The notes under the pieces are model-generated. The model had not been told where the DNA came from. It worked only from the letters and a program-made list of their open reading frames with translations, and ran no database searches. A stretch of 64,000 nucleotides of DNA, from NCBI RefSeq assembly GCF_014712675.1, contig NZ_JACXSI010000004.1:30266-94265 (forward strand), given 5' to 3'. The translations under genes and the position numbers were made by a program. The stretch's first letter is position 1. Every line of letters starts with the position of its first letter. This stretch comes from Peribacillus faecalis. GTDB lineage: Bacteria > Bacillota > Bacilli > Bacillales > DSM-1321. Shown piece after piece: positions 43,865 to 53,835 of the stretch.

Positions 43865-44090
43865 CTTAAATTGAAGTTCCAACTAGAATCAAACCAGCGA
43901 TCTTCCCCTATCAATTTTGTTCAGCAGATTACCTTCCGTTAAATATCTTCAAAGCGAATCACGATAAATCTTCTATTTTCAGTACTTCATAATCCACATA
44001 AATTAGCTGACTTTTTGGGTTTGTTTGGAGTTGGTAAAAAAGTTTGATTATTGCGAATTATTTAAATATATTATTCTCGAAAGTTTTTTG

Positions 44091-44119
44091 TTGCATATTT
44101 ATGCAGTAGGTATTATAGT
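44091..44119 (+). promoter_or_regulatory. Promoter of the polar amino-acid operon
   Basis: TTGCAT (44091-44096) and TATAGT (44114-44119) are 17 bases apart, about 75 bases before the lipoprotein ATG. Confidence 0.5.
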
Positions 44120-44194
44120 TTATAAATATTATAATTATCATTAAATTTAAAAATATCAACTATCAGAAAACAACCACAGGGGGAGCACTATAAA

Positions 44195-44977
44195 ATGAAA
44201 AAGAAATTATTAATTCCAGTTTTAGCATTAGCCGTTGGGGCATTATCAGCATGTGGAACAGCTGAGGAAGAGAAAAAGACCGCTTCAACAACATCAGATA
44301 AAGTATTAGTAGTCGGTACATCTGCTGACTATGCACCATTCGAATATGTCGACACTGCAAAAAGCGATGAAATTATCGGATTTGATATTGAATTAGCACA
44401 CTTAATTGCAGACGAGTTAGACTACGAACTGCAATTTGTAAATTCAGACTTCAACAGTTTAATACCAGGTTTACAAGCAGATAAATACGACTTTGTCATA
44501 TCAGGTATGACACCAACAAAAGAACGTGATGAAGTAGTAGATTTCTCAATTCCTTACTATGAAACCGAACAATATTTGGTTTTCCCTAAGGACAGTGATA
44601 TTTCTTCGTTAAAAGATTTAAACGGCCAAAAAGTCGGTGCTCAAACTTCTTCTATTCAGGAAGATTTAGCAAAAACATTAGCTGTTGAAAATGGTTTTAC
44701 AGTTGAAAGTCGTAACTTAATTCCAGAGTTAATTCAAGAATTAAAAAATGAACGCTTCCAAGGGGCAATCATTGAAAATATTGTAGCTGAAAACTATCTT
44801 TCTCAAAATGATGATTTAGATTCAATCTTTATTGAAGTTGAGGATCCTGATTATAAATCGATTGCATTCCAAGAAGACAGCGAATTAAAAGCACAGTTTG
44901 ATGAAGTCATTCAAAAATTGATTGATGAGGGCAAAATCGACGAACTGAAAGAAAAATGGCTTGTAGTTGAAGAATAA
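44195..44977 (+). CDS. Polar amino-acid ABC substrate-binding lipoprotein
   Basis: 260 residues. Signal and lipobox LSACG with cysteine 20. The solute-binding fold shows SADYAPFEYVDTAKSDEIIGFD, YDFVISGMTPTKERDEVVDFS and LNGQKVGAQTSS. AGGGGGAG precedes the ATG. With the next two genes it forms a complete importer; ligand class could be glutamine, arginine or cystine. Similar in design to the broken operon at 14683-16903. Confidence 0.87.
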   Translation: MKKKLLIPVLALAVGALSACGTAEEEKKTASTTSDKVLVVGTSADYAPFEYVDTAKSDEIIGFDIELAHLIADELDYELQFVNSDFNSLIPGLQADKYDFVISGMTPTKERDEVVDFSIPYYETEQYLVFPKDSDISSLKDLNGQKVGAQTSSIQEDLAKTLAVENGFTVESRNLIPELIQELKNERFQGAIIENIVAENYLSQNDDLDSIFIEVEDPDYKSIAFQEDSELKAQFDEVIQKLIDEGKIDELKEKWLVVEE

Positions 44978-45056
44978 TAATTAATTAAGTACGTCATTCA
45001 GCTAGTCTGGATGACGTATTCTTTCAAAAGAAAAAACATCTTGAAAGGGGCATATA

Positions 45057-45713
45057 ATGTTAGATTTTAGTAATGTCATTCCCTCGATTCCATACATACT
45101 TGAAGGGATTGGCGTAACCTTAGAAATTGTTGTTTTTGCGACAATCATCGGGCTATTTTTAGGAATTATATTAGCACTTTGTAAAATAGGTACAATAAAG
45201 CCATTACGATGGTTTGCTAATTTTTATACATCAATTTTCCGCGGAACACCGCTAGTTCTGCAATTAATGATCATTTATTATGCAATACCACAGATTAGCA
45301 ACTTTAACATCGAACCGATGCCTGCTGCTATTGCTGCTTTTGGCTTAAATTCCGGGGCTTACATTTCTGAAATTATTCGTGCAGGAATTAATGCAGTGGA
45401 TAAAGGGCAAATGGAAGCTTCTAAAGCATTAGGGATTCCCTATACAAAAATGATGAAAGATATCATTTTACCACAAGCAATGAAAAATATTTTACCTTCT
45501 TTAATGAATGAATTCATCACATTAAATAAAGAATCTGCGATTGTAACGGTTATTGGTGCGTTAGATATTATGCGACGTGCATATGTAGTCGGTGGAGCAA
45601 CTTTCCGTTATCTTGAGCCATTATTAATCGCCGGGTTGATTTATTATGTTATGACACTCGTATTGACACTCCTTGGAAAATTGTTAGAAAAGAGGATGAG
45701 ACGCAGTGATTAA
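45057..45713 (+). CDS. Polar amino-acid ABC permease
   Basis: 218-residue HisM/GlnP-type permease with about five helices, [20 protein letters not shown] near residue 60 and the EAA loop [30 protein letters not shown] precedes the ATG. Overlaps the ATPase start by 8 bases. Confidence 0.88.
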   Translation: MLDFSNVIPSIPYILEGIGVTLEIVVFATIIGLFLGIILALCKIGTIKPLRWFANFYTSIFRGTPLVLQLMIIYYAIPQISNFNIEPMPAAIAAFGLNSGAYISEIIRAGINAVDKGQMEASKALGIPYTKMMKDIILPQAMKNILPSLMNEFITLNKESAIVTVIGALDIMRRAYVVGGATFRYLEPLLIAGLIYYVMTLVLTLLGKLLEKRMRRSD

Positions 45714-46422
45714 AATTGAGAACTTGAAAAAAACATTTGGTAAGAATGAAGTATTAAAAGGCATATCTACGGAAATTAAAGAGCAGGAAGTAATTGCTGT
45801 AATTGGTCCTTCCGGATCAGGCAAATCTACTTTTTTACGTTGCATTAATAGATTAGAAGAGCCGACAAGCGGTGACGTAACGATTGATGGAACGCTTATT
45901 ACAGAGAAAAACATTATGAAAGTCCGCGAAAATCTTGGAATGGTGTTTCAACACTTTCACCTCTTCCCTCATAAGACAGTTTTGGAAAACTTAACTTACG
46001 CTCCGATCAATGTTAAAGGAGTTTCTAAGGCGGAAGCAAATAAAACGGCAGAAGATTTATTAAGAAAAGTTGGGCTGTTCGAGAAACGCAATGAATATCC
46101 GAATCGTTTATCCGGCGGGCAAAAGCAACGCGTTGCCATTGCTAGAGCTCTCGCTATGAATCCTACGGTTATGTTATTTGATGAGCCAACGTCAGCTCTT
46201 GACCCTGAAATGGTAAAAGAAGTATTAGAGGTAATGAAATCACTCGCCGGAACTGGTATGACGATGATCATTGTCACTCATGAGATGGGATTTGCAAGAG
46301 AAGTAGCCGACCGAATTCTATTTTTAGAAGGCGGCAAACTAATAGAAGATTCAGCTCCTGAAGAATTTTTCACAGCTCCGAAATCCGAGCGTGCTAAAGA
46401 GTTTTTGGAGAAAGTGCTTTAA
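45706..46422 (+). CDS. Polar amino-acid ABC ATPase
   Basis: 238-residue GlnQ/ArtP-type ATPase with a GTG start. Walker [11 protein letters not shown]-loop [17 protein letters not shown], signature [17 protein letters not shown] and Walker [16 protein letters not shown]. It is complete, unlike the related gene at 14683-15405, and might serve that orphaned permease as well. Confidence 0.9.
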   Translation: MIKIENLKKTFGKNEVLKGISTEIKEQEVIAVIGPSGSGKSTFLRCINRLEEPTSGDVTIDGTLITEKNIMKVRENLGMVFQHFHLFPHKTVLENLTYAPINVKGVSKAEANKTAEDLLRKVGLFEKRNEYPNRLSGGQKQRVAIARALAMNPTVMLFDEPTSALDPEMVKEVLEVMKSLAGTGMTMIIVTHEMGFAREVADRILFLEGGKLIEDSAPEEFFTAPKSERAKEFLEKVL

Positions 46423-46447
46423 AAGAAGCCGTGACAAACCTTTCAAA

Positions 46448-46490
46448 AAAAGCCGCAAGTTCTTGATACACAAGGACTTGCGGCTTTTAA
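46448..46490 (+). terminator. Terminator of the amino-acid operon
   Basis: AAAAGCCGCAAGT (46448-46460) pairs with ACTTGCGGCTTTT (46476-46488), extended by an inner CTT/AAG. Confidence 0.85.
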
Positions 46491-46567
46491 AATAGCTGTT
46501 TTCGGAAGAAGTTTCTTGTGAAGAATGTAAAAATATACAATCGACAAAGGTGATTTTGTGCATTGCT

Positions 46568-48166
46568 TTATTTATCTATATAAACAGAACGGATTATTGT
46601 TTTATTAAAATCCATACCATTCAAGCTCTTCCCTTCAATATCTATGGTCATATTGTAAACGCCAGATTGGGGTACTTTCGGTAAAACGCCCGAAAATGAA
46701 GCTAAATTTATATTATTAATAATCGTTGGTTGACCGATTTCATTTCCCTCCTGATCAATAAGGTGGATTGTGACGCTTGTTTGGCTTGTATTAACATTTG
46801 CATGTAGCGGCATTTTTAAAGTGAATTTTGCATCCTCTTCTTTAACCATTCCCGGCATTTCTAAAATAACTGAATTTGTATCCTTGTATTGAGCTGAAAG
46901 CAAATATGCATCATCCGCTGCAGATGTTTTCATTCTCACTGTCCATTTGCCAGCCTCCATATTAGTAGATGAAAAAGTGTACGAAGTTGCACCAGTGAAC
47001 ATTCCCGAGTCATCCATGTTGAACTTCGTTATTGCATTACCTCTACTTATGATTCCTGTTGGAGAAATAACTTCTACTTCAACACTTTCCGAGGCAGTGA
47101 GTATGGTAATATTACCAGCAGTTGAATGATCGATAGAAAAACTTTGTTCCACCCAATCATTTTGAATTAAAGCCCCTCCATGAATATAGTGGGAAGCTAC
47201 TGTTTTCATCATTTCATCTGTTTCTGATTCATTCTGCACATTTGATACACCCGCTATAGAAGCGGTTCGTAAATATGGTTCAATTCTTGAAAATACGGGA
47301 GTTCCTTTACGAATATTGTCATGATCCAGATTTGCGTCGGTAAATAGATGAGTAGCATAAGGCAGCCTCGTACTCCATACATTGACTAATCCATCATTAG
47401 CACCATAAGAAGATAAATAAGCGCCTCCCATTGCTAATGCGGATAATGTTGGACCTGTATCCGATGCAGCAACTGTGTAATATTTATTTTTGCGTGAATT
47501 AGCATGGCTGTCGGTAACGGAACGGAACTGTGCCATTTGACCAGTTTGCAATGAAAATGTTCCTTCATCATTCTGTCCAAGTAGCGATCCTAACCATCCC
47601 GCCCACCAGCTATATGCCAAGTCTGCTAAATTTGACCCATGATGTGGAGACCCGAGTGTGATAACTCGTCCAACATACTGATGAGCGCCATAATGAACAA
47701 GAGCTGCCTGTGTATCTGGACCACCTTTACTATGGGCAACAATATTTACTTTTTGTCCATTGAAATGGCGGCTAATTTGCCCAAGCATAGAGGCAAGCAA
47801 TTGTCCGTTTCTATATTGATTTGACGAACCATTCCCTGCTGCGTCATGCAACTGAACAAAGACTGTCTGATATCCTGCTTCATAGGCCTTAGTATACATA
47901 TCATTAACGCCGTGGTAGGTTGTTTCGCCATACCAACTCGTGGAACTACCATTTTTACCTTGTACAAAAACAATCGGAGGTCTGGATGAAATATAATTAG
48001 GGGGCTTGCTGCCAAGAAACCATTGACCCGGAGTAAATGATTCTGACGGAGGTTTCAACTTTCCAGTAGGCGAGATTACAGTCGCTGAAATTGGCACAGT
48101 AGAAATTAATAACATAAACGGGATAATCAACAGAGAAATCATGAATCTTCTTAACTTTTTCTTCAA
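46568..48166 (-). CDS. Secreted alpha/beta-hydrolase (lipase/esterase) with C-terminal beta domain
   Basis: 532 residues. Signal peptide with cleavage near ISATV (about residue 29). The hydrolase domain has PPIVFVQGKNGSSTSWYG, the nucleophile elbow AHSKGG at about residue 146, GRVITLGSPHHGSNLADLAY, and GANDGLVNVWSTR with the acid. Residues 330-532 look like a beta-sandwich (EVISPTGIISRG, TMKAGKWTVRMK-like turns). It resembles secreted triacylglycerol lipases and polyester hydrolases; the substrate is open. Single gene after the amino-acid operon, on the opposite strand. Confidence 0.8.
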   Translation of the reverse strand: MKKKLRRFMISLLIIPFMLLISTVPISATVISPTGKLKPPSESFTPGQWFLGSKPPNYISSRPPIVFVQGKNGSSTSWYGETTYHGVNDMYTKAYEAGYQTVFVQLHDAAGNGSSNQYRNGQLLASMLGQISRHFNGQKVNIVAHSKGGPDTQAALVHYGAHQYVGRVITLGSPHHGSNLADLAYSWWAGWLGSLLGQNDEGTFSLQTGQMAQFRSVTDSHANSRKNKYYTVAASDTGPTLSALAMGGAYLSSYGANDGLVNVWSTRLPYATHLFTDANLDHDNIRKGTPVFSRIEPYLRTASIAGVSNVQNESETDEMMKTVASHYIHGGALIQNDWVEQSFSIDHSTAGNITILTASESVEVEVISPTGIISRGNAITKFNMDDSGMFTGATSYTFSSTNMEAGKWTVRMKTSAADDAYLLSAQYKDTNSVILEMPGMVKEEDAKFTLKMPLHANVNTSQTSVTIHLIDQEGNEIGQPTIINNINLASFSGVLPKVPQSGVYNMTIDIEGKSLNGMDFNKTIIRSVYIDK

Positions 48167-48424
48167 AAAGCAATTCTCCCTTCTAAAAATAAAGTTTTTT
48201 TAAATCTACTATCTCCCAAGAAGACTATGAATGACATTACTAGCATAAGTGTATGATAAATAGGCTCTTTTGAAAGCTATTTTTTATAAAATGAGATAAT
48301 AGAACGAACAGGTTGTTCTATATGTAGAACTTAACTCTTAGTATTCTTAATTCTCTAATCCTATAGATTCCATTGTTCGTTGTACTATTGTTCTGGACGT
48401 CTGCGAATATGAAATGGAAATAAC

Positions 48425-48480
48425 AAAAAGTACCCCATAAGATAGACTTTTTTAAGTCACTATCCTATGGGGTACTTTTT
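48425..48480 (-). terminator. Terminator of the choloylglycine-hydrolase gene
   Basis: AAAAAGTACCCCATA (48425-48439) pairs perfectly with its complement at 48466-48480, with an inner GATAG/CTATC stem. It lies in the 360-base gap 48167-48528, which has no gene. Confidence 0.8.
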
Positions 48481-48528
48481 GAAAATGTTTGGTCATATTA
48501 TTTTAACCCTTCATCAACCTTAATGGAT

Positions 48529-49518
48529 TTAGTTCTGATAGTTAATATCCTGGTCTGTAAGGTATTTAAAAAATTTGAGATTTGTTCCCTCTAGTTGTTC
48601 CTTATGCATATTTACTGCATTGATACGATTATTTTCGTAAGTTTTATAATAATAAATGCCTTTTTCTTGATCCATACAAGAAGAATAAGTTGTTAAGTCT
48701 TCTAATCCCTCATCTGTAAGGACACCACCTTTAACCATTTTCACATAGTCTAGCATATGGAAAAATTGTGTGATGGCTTGTACATCGCCTTCAATTTTCG
48801 GCATATGTGAGCGAATATAAGCAATCCTTACAAATCTAGAAACCGAAGCAAAGTCACCTGGCATACCTATGGTTCCAGCTCCAACGCCTAAAGCGTTTAA
48901 CGTATGCTCACCCCATTTAGTTTGTTTTGGAGAAGTCGGTGTTAGATGCAAATACTCATTTAAGTTCGTTAGATGCCAATCAAATGTAGGGTTGTTGGTC
49001 ATCACTCCCATGGGGTTGTCATGTACAGCTAAGCGGTCTTTTGTTTTCTCTACGACGATAGATTTCCCTGTCTTATCAACAATCATCCAGTGAAGCATTG
49101 AAACAGGTGTTTGATCATTAATTGGACGATAAACAAGTTCTAAATGCTCAATACCTTGTTTAACTTCTTCTATCGTTTCATGATTGGATAATACCCATTG
49201 TATAAAGTCGTAGGGCGCAATATTATTTTTACCTTCAATCGGCTCTTTCTCAAAGTATGCATACCCTTCAAAGTTTAATCCTGCGCAGGCTAGACCAACT
49301 TCATTCATAGCATCGGCAAAAACAGGATGGTCGTCAATGACCGTTCCGATTCCAATAATAGCACGCTTATTCGCTACCGTATTACCCGTTACTTTATCTT
49401 GATATTGATAATTTCTTGGCATAATCATGACTGCTTGATTAAAATAATATGCCAAATCCATATTCCTTCCAAAAAACCACTTGCCCTCTTGTGATTGAAT
49501 ACTTAAGCCTGTACACAT
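48529..49518 (-). CDS. Choloylglycine hydrolase / penicillin V acylase family enzyme
   Basis: 329-residue Ntn hydrolase. Cys2 becomes the N-terminal nucleophile after Met removal. Other active-site residues are seen in FGRNMDLAY (Arg, Asp), in MTNNPTFDWHL (Asn) and in SVSRFVR (Arg). The family covers bile salt hydrolases, penicillin V acylases and acyl-homoserine-lactone acylases such as Bacillus YxeI relatives; specificity cannot be read here. GAGGTGAG precedes the ATG. No signal peptide. Confidence 0.88.
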   Translation of the reverse strand: MCTGLSIQSQEGKWFFGRNMDLAYYFNQAVMIMPRNYQYQDKVTGNTVANKRAIIGIGTVIDDHPVFADAMNEVGLACAGLNFEGYAYFEKEPIEGKNNIAPYDFIQWVLSNHETIEEVKQGIEHLELVYRPINDQTPVSMLHWMIVDKTGKSIVVEKTKDRLAVHDNPMGVMTNNPTFDWHLTNLNEYLHLTPTSPKQTKWGEHTLNALGVGAGTIGMPGDFASVSRFVRIAYIRSHMPKIEGDVQAITQFFHMLDYVKMVKGGVLTDEGLEDLTTYSSCMDQEKGIYYYKTYENNRINAVNMHKEQLEGTNLKFFKYLTDQDINYQN

Positions 49519-49647
49519 ATTGGCTCACCTCATTTTCATCTTATTAAAAAGATCAGATATCCAATTGTAACCTCTTATTATCCAACTATATTTTGCTGCG
49601 TTTTTTAATTTTTATACAAGCTATTGTTAAGTCAAACTTAAAAACGT

Positions 49648-49743
49648 ATGACTAATATTATCCCATCAATTTTAGCTCGATTCATTCAAGTTATAGAAGT
49701 TAAAGGAGACAGTTTAGAAATACTGGTACCATGTTTCAAATAA
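49648..49743 (+). pseudogene. Small N-terminal transposase-like fragment
   Basis: A 31-codon frame reads IIPSILARFIQVIEVKGDSL and ends LVPCFK-stop. From memory this resembles the N-terminus of ISL3-type transposases; the zinc region that would follow is absent. It sits in the otherwise empty 49519-49754 gap downstream of the DUF262 pair. Low certainty. Confidence 0.3.
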
Positions 49744-49749
49744 TAAACA

Positions 49750-49790
49750 AAAAAAGCCCCAATCCCTTGCAACACAAAAGATTGGAGCTT
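49750..49790 (-). terminator. Terminator of the DUF262 operon
   Basis: AAGCTCCAATC on the minus strand (49790-49780) pairs with GATTGGGGCTT (49764-49754), one G-U, followed by T6. Confidence 0.75.
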
Positions 49791-49874
49791 CCTGAAAAGT
49801 GAACAAGCGACCTATACCCTGTCAAATTCAAGAATTGCCTTTTATTCAGTACTTTTGCATAAATACAGTCCATG

Positions 49875-51650
49875 TCAATCATTTTCCAGAATTCGGAACA
49901 TTTCCTGCTGATGTTTTTCAACTTTGACTTTTGTCCAAGTATCCCCGTTGATCATCGCTTTCATAATTTTCAGCTTCAAGCTTTGACTAATAATGGAATC
50001 ATATTGAATTTTACCTTCTGGCGGCATATTAGAAAACTTAGAGTTCCCTGAAACGGTAATCAAAGCCAAGTTTCCAAAGCAGTTTAAATGTTCACTATCC
50101 CACACTTCAGTAGCATCTGGATGTTGAGGATAGAAATGTTCAATTGAGCTTCTGAATTGGAACTGCCAATCATCACGCAATGGTGATATTATCTCTTTCC
50201 CCTCAAAACTGTAACCATCACGATAGAGCAAATAATCTAAATATGAAAATACAATTCTTTCAAATCCAAAATCACTACAATTTCGATAATCAGATGCAAT
50301 AACTTTTTCCTTGCAATATCCTTCAAGTAAACGAATCAAATTTACAGATTCGTTCTTTAACAATTCAGCTAATAGTAAAGTAATCCAATGCATTGTTTTG
50401 GGTGACGTATAGGTGATACGTAACGCCGATTGTAATGTTCGAAGCTGCTTATTCGTGCTGCCTTCATCGCCAAATGTGCCAACGTATTTAGGCTTATCCC
50501 CTTTTTTATCAGTGTATTTTTCCAAACGCTGAAGTGACCATTTTCCGGATTCTTTATAATCACGTGCAAATTCGCGTTTTAAAATATATTTATCAAATAA
50601 AACTCTGCATTTAAGCAAATAAAATAAAAACTCTTTTGCTTTTTCAGCTGTTGACCAAGACCAGGATAAATTATCTAAGAAGTTCTTATCGTCTAAACTA
50701 GAATCCTCTTCTCCTAATTCACGTACTACAGCATTGACCTGAAGTAAGAAGTTTGGAAATGAAATCGTTGATTCGAATCGTTCATTTTCCATATCATTAC
50801 CTTTGCTTGGATCGTTTAAATTCAATAGTTTATTTTCAACGAGTATATCCTGTAAGGTCTTTTTATTAGAATTGTCTCCATCACCCGCTATCTTATCTTT
50901 GACTGCATCGAAGTCTTGCAATGTATTTTGTAAACTACTCCAATCATTAGTAAACAACTTCTTGCGTACGGATGCATCAAAATTCATCTGTACATATGAA
51001 TTCATGTCAGAACACTTCTCCCAAATCTCTGCTGCCGCATTCTTCTCATCACTGTTCGTTAAGACTTCCATAAGTTTCGCTTTCGCAATTTCATGCAATT
51101 CTAACTGCTCACCACGTGTATTCATGATTTCAAAGTAATGATTCAAATCAATATTTTGTGGTACTTGAACTCTAATCAAAAATACTTGCTTCAACTTTGA
51201 AACGAATTCAGTTTTATCAAGCTTTTTATTGTTAAAGTAGTCATTTATAATTTGAAATCCTTTAGTAATCTCTTTTGCAGTCAACTCTTCCAACAAATCA
51301 TTGCCAGCAGATTCACTCACAGTAGCTAACGTTCTTGCGTATTTTTCGCGCGCTTCAAATTTTAAAGCTGCTTTCGCGAATGGCAACCCAAGAAATCTTT
51401 CGAGAAGATAAAGAGTGGTTAATCGTTGTTGTCCATCAATCACTTCATATAGATTATTGTCGGTTTGGTTTACAATCAAATTCCCTAAAAAATAGTTCTC
51501 TTTTCCTTGGCCAATCGCTCCATCAATATCCTCAATCAGCTGTTCTATTTGCTTTTCTTCCCAAGCGTAATTTCTTTGATAGATTGGCACTATATAGTTA
51601 TATTTCATAAAAATATCATAAACAGGTATTATTTTCAGTTCACTAGCCAT
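49875..51650 (-). CDS. DUF262-DUF1524 protein, GmrSD/type IV restriction-like
   Basis: 591 residues. The N-terminal DUF262 (ParB-like nucleotide-hydrolase fold) shows VPIYQRNYAWEEKQIEQLIEDI and the key EVIDGQQRLTTLYLL (residues about 70-84). The C-terminal DUF1524 has the His-Me-finger nuclease marks IEHFYPQHP and LNCFGNLALITVSGNSKFSN (about 500-550). GmrSD, BrxU and SspE share this build and cut modified or incoming phage DNA (established). It starts 3 bases after the stop of the first DUF262 gene, with its ribosome site inside that gene, so the two are translationally coupled. Type IV restriction-like defence is the likely role. Confidence 0.85.
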   Translation of the reverse strand: MASELKIIPVYDIFMKYNYIVPIYQRNYAWEEKQIEQLIEDIDGAIGQGKENYFLGNLIVNQTDNNLYEVIDGQQRLTTLYLLERFLGLPFAKAALKFEAREKYARTLATVSESAGNDLLEELTAKEITKGFQIINDYFNNKKLDKTEFVSKLKQVFLIRVQVPQNIDLNHYFEIMNTRGEQLELHEIAKAKLMEVLTNSDEKNAAAEIWEKCSDMNSYVQMNFDASVRKKLFTNDWSSLQNTLQDFDAVKDKIAGDGDNSNKKTLQDILVENKLLNLNDPSKGNDMENERFESTISFPNFLLQVNAVVRELGEEDSSLDDKNFLDNLSWSWSTAEKAKEFLFYLLKCRVLFDKYILKREFARDYKESGKWSLQRLEKYTDKKGDKPKYVGTFGDEGSTNKQLRTLQSALRITYTSPKTMHWITLLLAELLKNESVNLIRLLEGYCKEKVIASDYRNCSDFGFERIVFSYLDYLLYRDGYSFEGKEIISPLRDDWQFQFRSSIEHFYPQHPDATEVWDSEHLNCFGNLALITVSGNSKFSNMPPEGKIQYDSIISQSLKLKIMKAMINGDTWTKVKVEKHQQEMFRILEND

Positions 51651-51653
51651 TCT

Positions 51654-52964
51654 CTACCACCTATTCAAAGTACAAAGCTTTTCGTATATTTGTTTGTATT
51701 TTTCTATATTCTTGTCATCCACTTCTGGTCGTTCTAAAACAATTAGTTTCAATTCTTCAGGTTCCATCATCTCACTAATTTTTGAAAACATATCAAGTCC
51801 TGCATTAATTCGCTCGTGACTTCCTCTAGCATATTTATTAATGGTTTGTGGATACACAGCATTCATAGACAGTCGTAATGAGTAACTCCAAGAATAAAAC
51901 TGCTGTAATACTGGTTTCGTAAGACTATCTATTCCAAATCTGTCAGCAAAGAAAAGTAACGCACATTCGTACAGCTGCTTAATGTAAATATCTCCAGATC
52001 GTTTGCTTGGCACTTCGGTTTCATCATGAAACTGATTAATCACCTTTTGGACTTTCTCAAGCAACTCTCCGTAATGCACTGTATAGTTAAAAAATCGCTT
52101 TCCTGCAATCAATGGTTGCGTCAACTGAAACTGATTTAACTCATTTGATGATAACAGCTCGTTACTTCCACTAGCATTGAACTGTTCTATAAATAAATTA
52201 CTTGCCTTATGATAGATAGCATAATTGTAAACATTAGAGCTTTTAATTCCCTTAAAGGCATCAATTTTGCTTGATGAATAACCTAGTCCTTCCTTACGCT
52301 TGTACCATTGTGTCACAGGGTATAAGTAATTTCTAAATAAATCTCTAAGATCGTTCTGACTCAAATCTTCCCAACTATTAATTATTTTCATTTTGACATG
52401 CTCATCATCATTTACCATCTCACGCAAATGATAGGATTTCAATAAATCATGTGGATCTAATTCTTTTCCTCGAGAATTTTGTGAATCAAAGAATTGGAAA
52501 GCTTCTTGTTCACTATCGGTTACAATTTGAACTGTCGTACATTGATTCATAAGATATTCTTTATAGTTTTCAAGTTCATCTTTATCCAGTTCACCAGTAC
52601 GCTTAGCTAAGATCCTATAATTCACTACAATGGCGTCATTGGACAATTTATTGTATTTCTCTTGAAGTAGACTTTGTGTCAAGTCACCTAGACAGTACAT
52701 CAAGATCGACAAAGTTGTTAAGCGTTGTTGACCATCAACAATGTTATACTTTGCACCTGCTTCATTCACTTCCTTATGCAAAATAACAGAACCAAGTCGA
52801 TATTCATTTATACCTTCTTTAAATGCACCATAGGTGTCTAAAAACAATGTGTTTGTTGAGTGAACACTCCAACTATATGGGCGTTGATATGATGGCAAGG
52901 TTAGTTTTTTATCGAGCAATTCTTGGATTTTCACAATTCGTAGTTCTTCTTCAATTAATGCCAT
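51654..52964 (-). CDS. DUF262-only protein, partner of the DUF262-DUF1524 gene
   Basis: 436 residues. DUF262 motifs LPSYQRPYSW at about residue 25 and NIVDGQQRLTTLSIL at about 75 are intact; there is no DUF1524 nuclease domain at the end. The middle and C-terminal parts are helical and unlike the second gene. ATG at 52964 follows GAGGGAGAAAGG; an in-frame TTG at 52985 lies before that site. An extended -10 promoter lies just upstream. Two-gene type IV systems with one DUF262 and one DUF262-DUF1524 protein are known, so this is probably the sensor or regulatory half. Confidence 0.83.
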   Translation of the reverse strand: MALIEEELRIVKIQELLDKKLTLPSYQRPYSWSVHSTNTLFLDTYGAFKEGINEYRLGSVILHKEVNEAGAKYNIVDGQQRLTTLSILMYCLGDLTQSLLQEKYNKLSNDAIVVNYRILAKRTGELDKDELENYKEYLMNQCTTVQIVTDSEQEAFQFFDSQNSRGKELDPHDLLKSYHLREMVNDDEHVKMKIINSWEDLSQNDLRDLFRNYLYPVTQWYKRKEGLGYSSSKIDAFKGIKSSNVYNYAIYHKASNLFIEQFNASGSNELLSSNELNQFQLTQPLIAGKRFFNYTVHYGELLEKVQKVINQFHDETEVPSKRSGDIYIKQLYECALLFFADRFGIDSLTKPVLQQFYSWSYSLRLSMNAVYPQTINKYARGSHERINAGLDMFSKISEMMEPEELKLIVLERPEVDDKNIEKYKQIYEKLCTLNRW

Positions 52965-52996
52965 AGCCTTTCTCCCTCGAACCAAGTATTACAACA

Positions 52997-53005
52997 ATTA
53001 TATCA
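52997..53005 (-). promoter_or_regulatory. Extended -10 promoter of the DUF262 operon
   Basis: On the minus strand TGATATAAT is a TGnTATAAT extended -10, about 33 bases before the ATG at 52964; no good -35 is present. Confidence 0.55.
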
Positions 53006-53162
53006 TTAGATAGATATATCACTCCTCAATTCATTGTGAATATTTACTCTATCGATTTAGATAAAAAAGAAGATAACTAGCCATATCCTGTATATTGAAT
53101 TATATTGGAAATATGTTAAAGCAACATATACTAAACGTAGAGCAAAAAGAAGATAATTAGAA

Positions 53163-53190
53163 AAAAGGTGTTCTAATGAACACCTAAAAA
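53163..53190 (-). terminator. Terminator of the membrane protein gene
   Basis: GGTGTTC (53167-53173) pairs with GAACACC (53178-53184); T6 follows on the minus strand. Confidence 0.75.
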
Positions 53191-53199
53191 TTTAAAATT

Positions 53200-53724
53200 T
53201 TATTTAGCTTTTTCTGTATATTTTGTATAAACCATAATTCCTAGAATGATTGATAATAAGAAATTACCAAACATACCTCCTGGAAATTCACGAACTACTG
53301 CTACATAAGCAATAATACGTACTAATGCAAGTAATACATTGATTCTACAAAGAATAAAACTTTTTTTCTTTCCAATATCTTTAGCAATTGCAAGAATACT
53401 TAAAATTCCAAATGATAAATTGCTAATAATTAGAAGAAATATTGGTCCTTCTCTTACAAGTAAAGATGTAACAAATACTACACCAGTGTATAAGTAAACA
53501 ACACAATCGAAAAATAAATTTGATTTATTCTTATATCCCATTACACAATATAATAAAGCCATAAATAATAGCACTAATGTTAATGCATGAATAATCATTG
53601 ATTCAATTTCATGTCCTTGAACTTCTGTATAAAGCATTGAATATATTGTCCAAGCCATACTTCCTAATACCAATATTAAGTTTACAATCCCTACCCATGT
53701 TGGAATAACTTTTTTCTTTTCCAT
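53200..53724 (-). CDS. Five-helix membrane protein of unknown function
   Basis: 174 residues with about five membrane helices: VGIVNLILVLGSMAWTIY, IIHALTLVLLFMALLYCVM, VVYLYTGVVFVTSLLV, and a C-terminal GNFLLSIILGIMVYTKY. No recognised motif. CTATGG start with GGAGGATAG just before. A 31-codon frame (53727-53822) ends right before this start and could be a leader or a scrap. It lies upstream of the DUF262 operon but has its own terminator. Confidence 0.6.
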   Translation of the reverse strand: MEKKKVIPTWVGIVNLILVLGSMAWTIYSMLYTEVQGHEIESMIIHALTLVLLFMALLYCVMGYKNKSNLFFDCVVYLYTGVVFVTSLLVREGPIFLLIISNLSFGILSILAIAKDIGKKKSFILCRINVLLALVRIIAYVAVVREFPGGMFGNFLLSIILGIMVYTKYTEKAK

Positions 53725-53835
53725 AGCTATCCTCCAAAACCTCTATAAGGTTTATCTCTATTAGACTCCAAGATGTTGTCCGTGATAATCAATACGTTTA
53801 TTGCATCCACGGAATAAGCCATCCGTTTTTCTCTA

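Noticed and set aside
44133-44150. Second Fur-like site before the polar amino-acid operon
   Set aside because: Only one half (TGATAAT on the minus strand) fits; the other half does not match.
49875-52964. Phosphorothioate (Ssp/Dnd) defence system
   Set aside because: SspE also has DUF262-DUF1524, but no sspABCD or dnd genes lie in the window.
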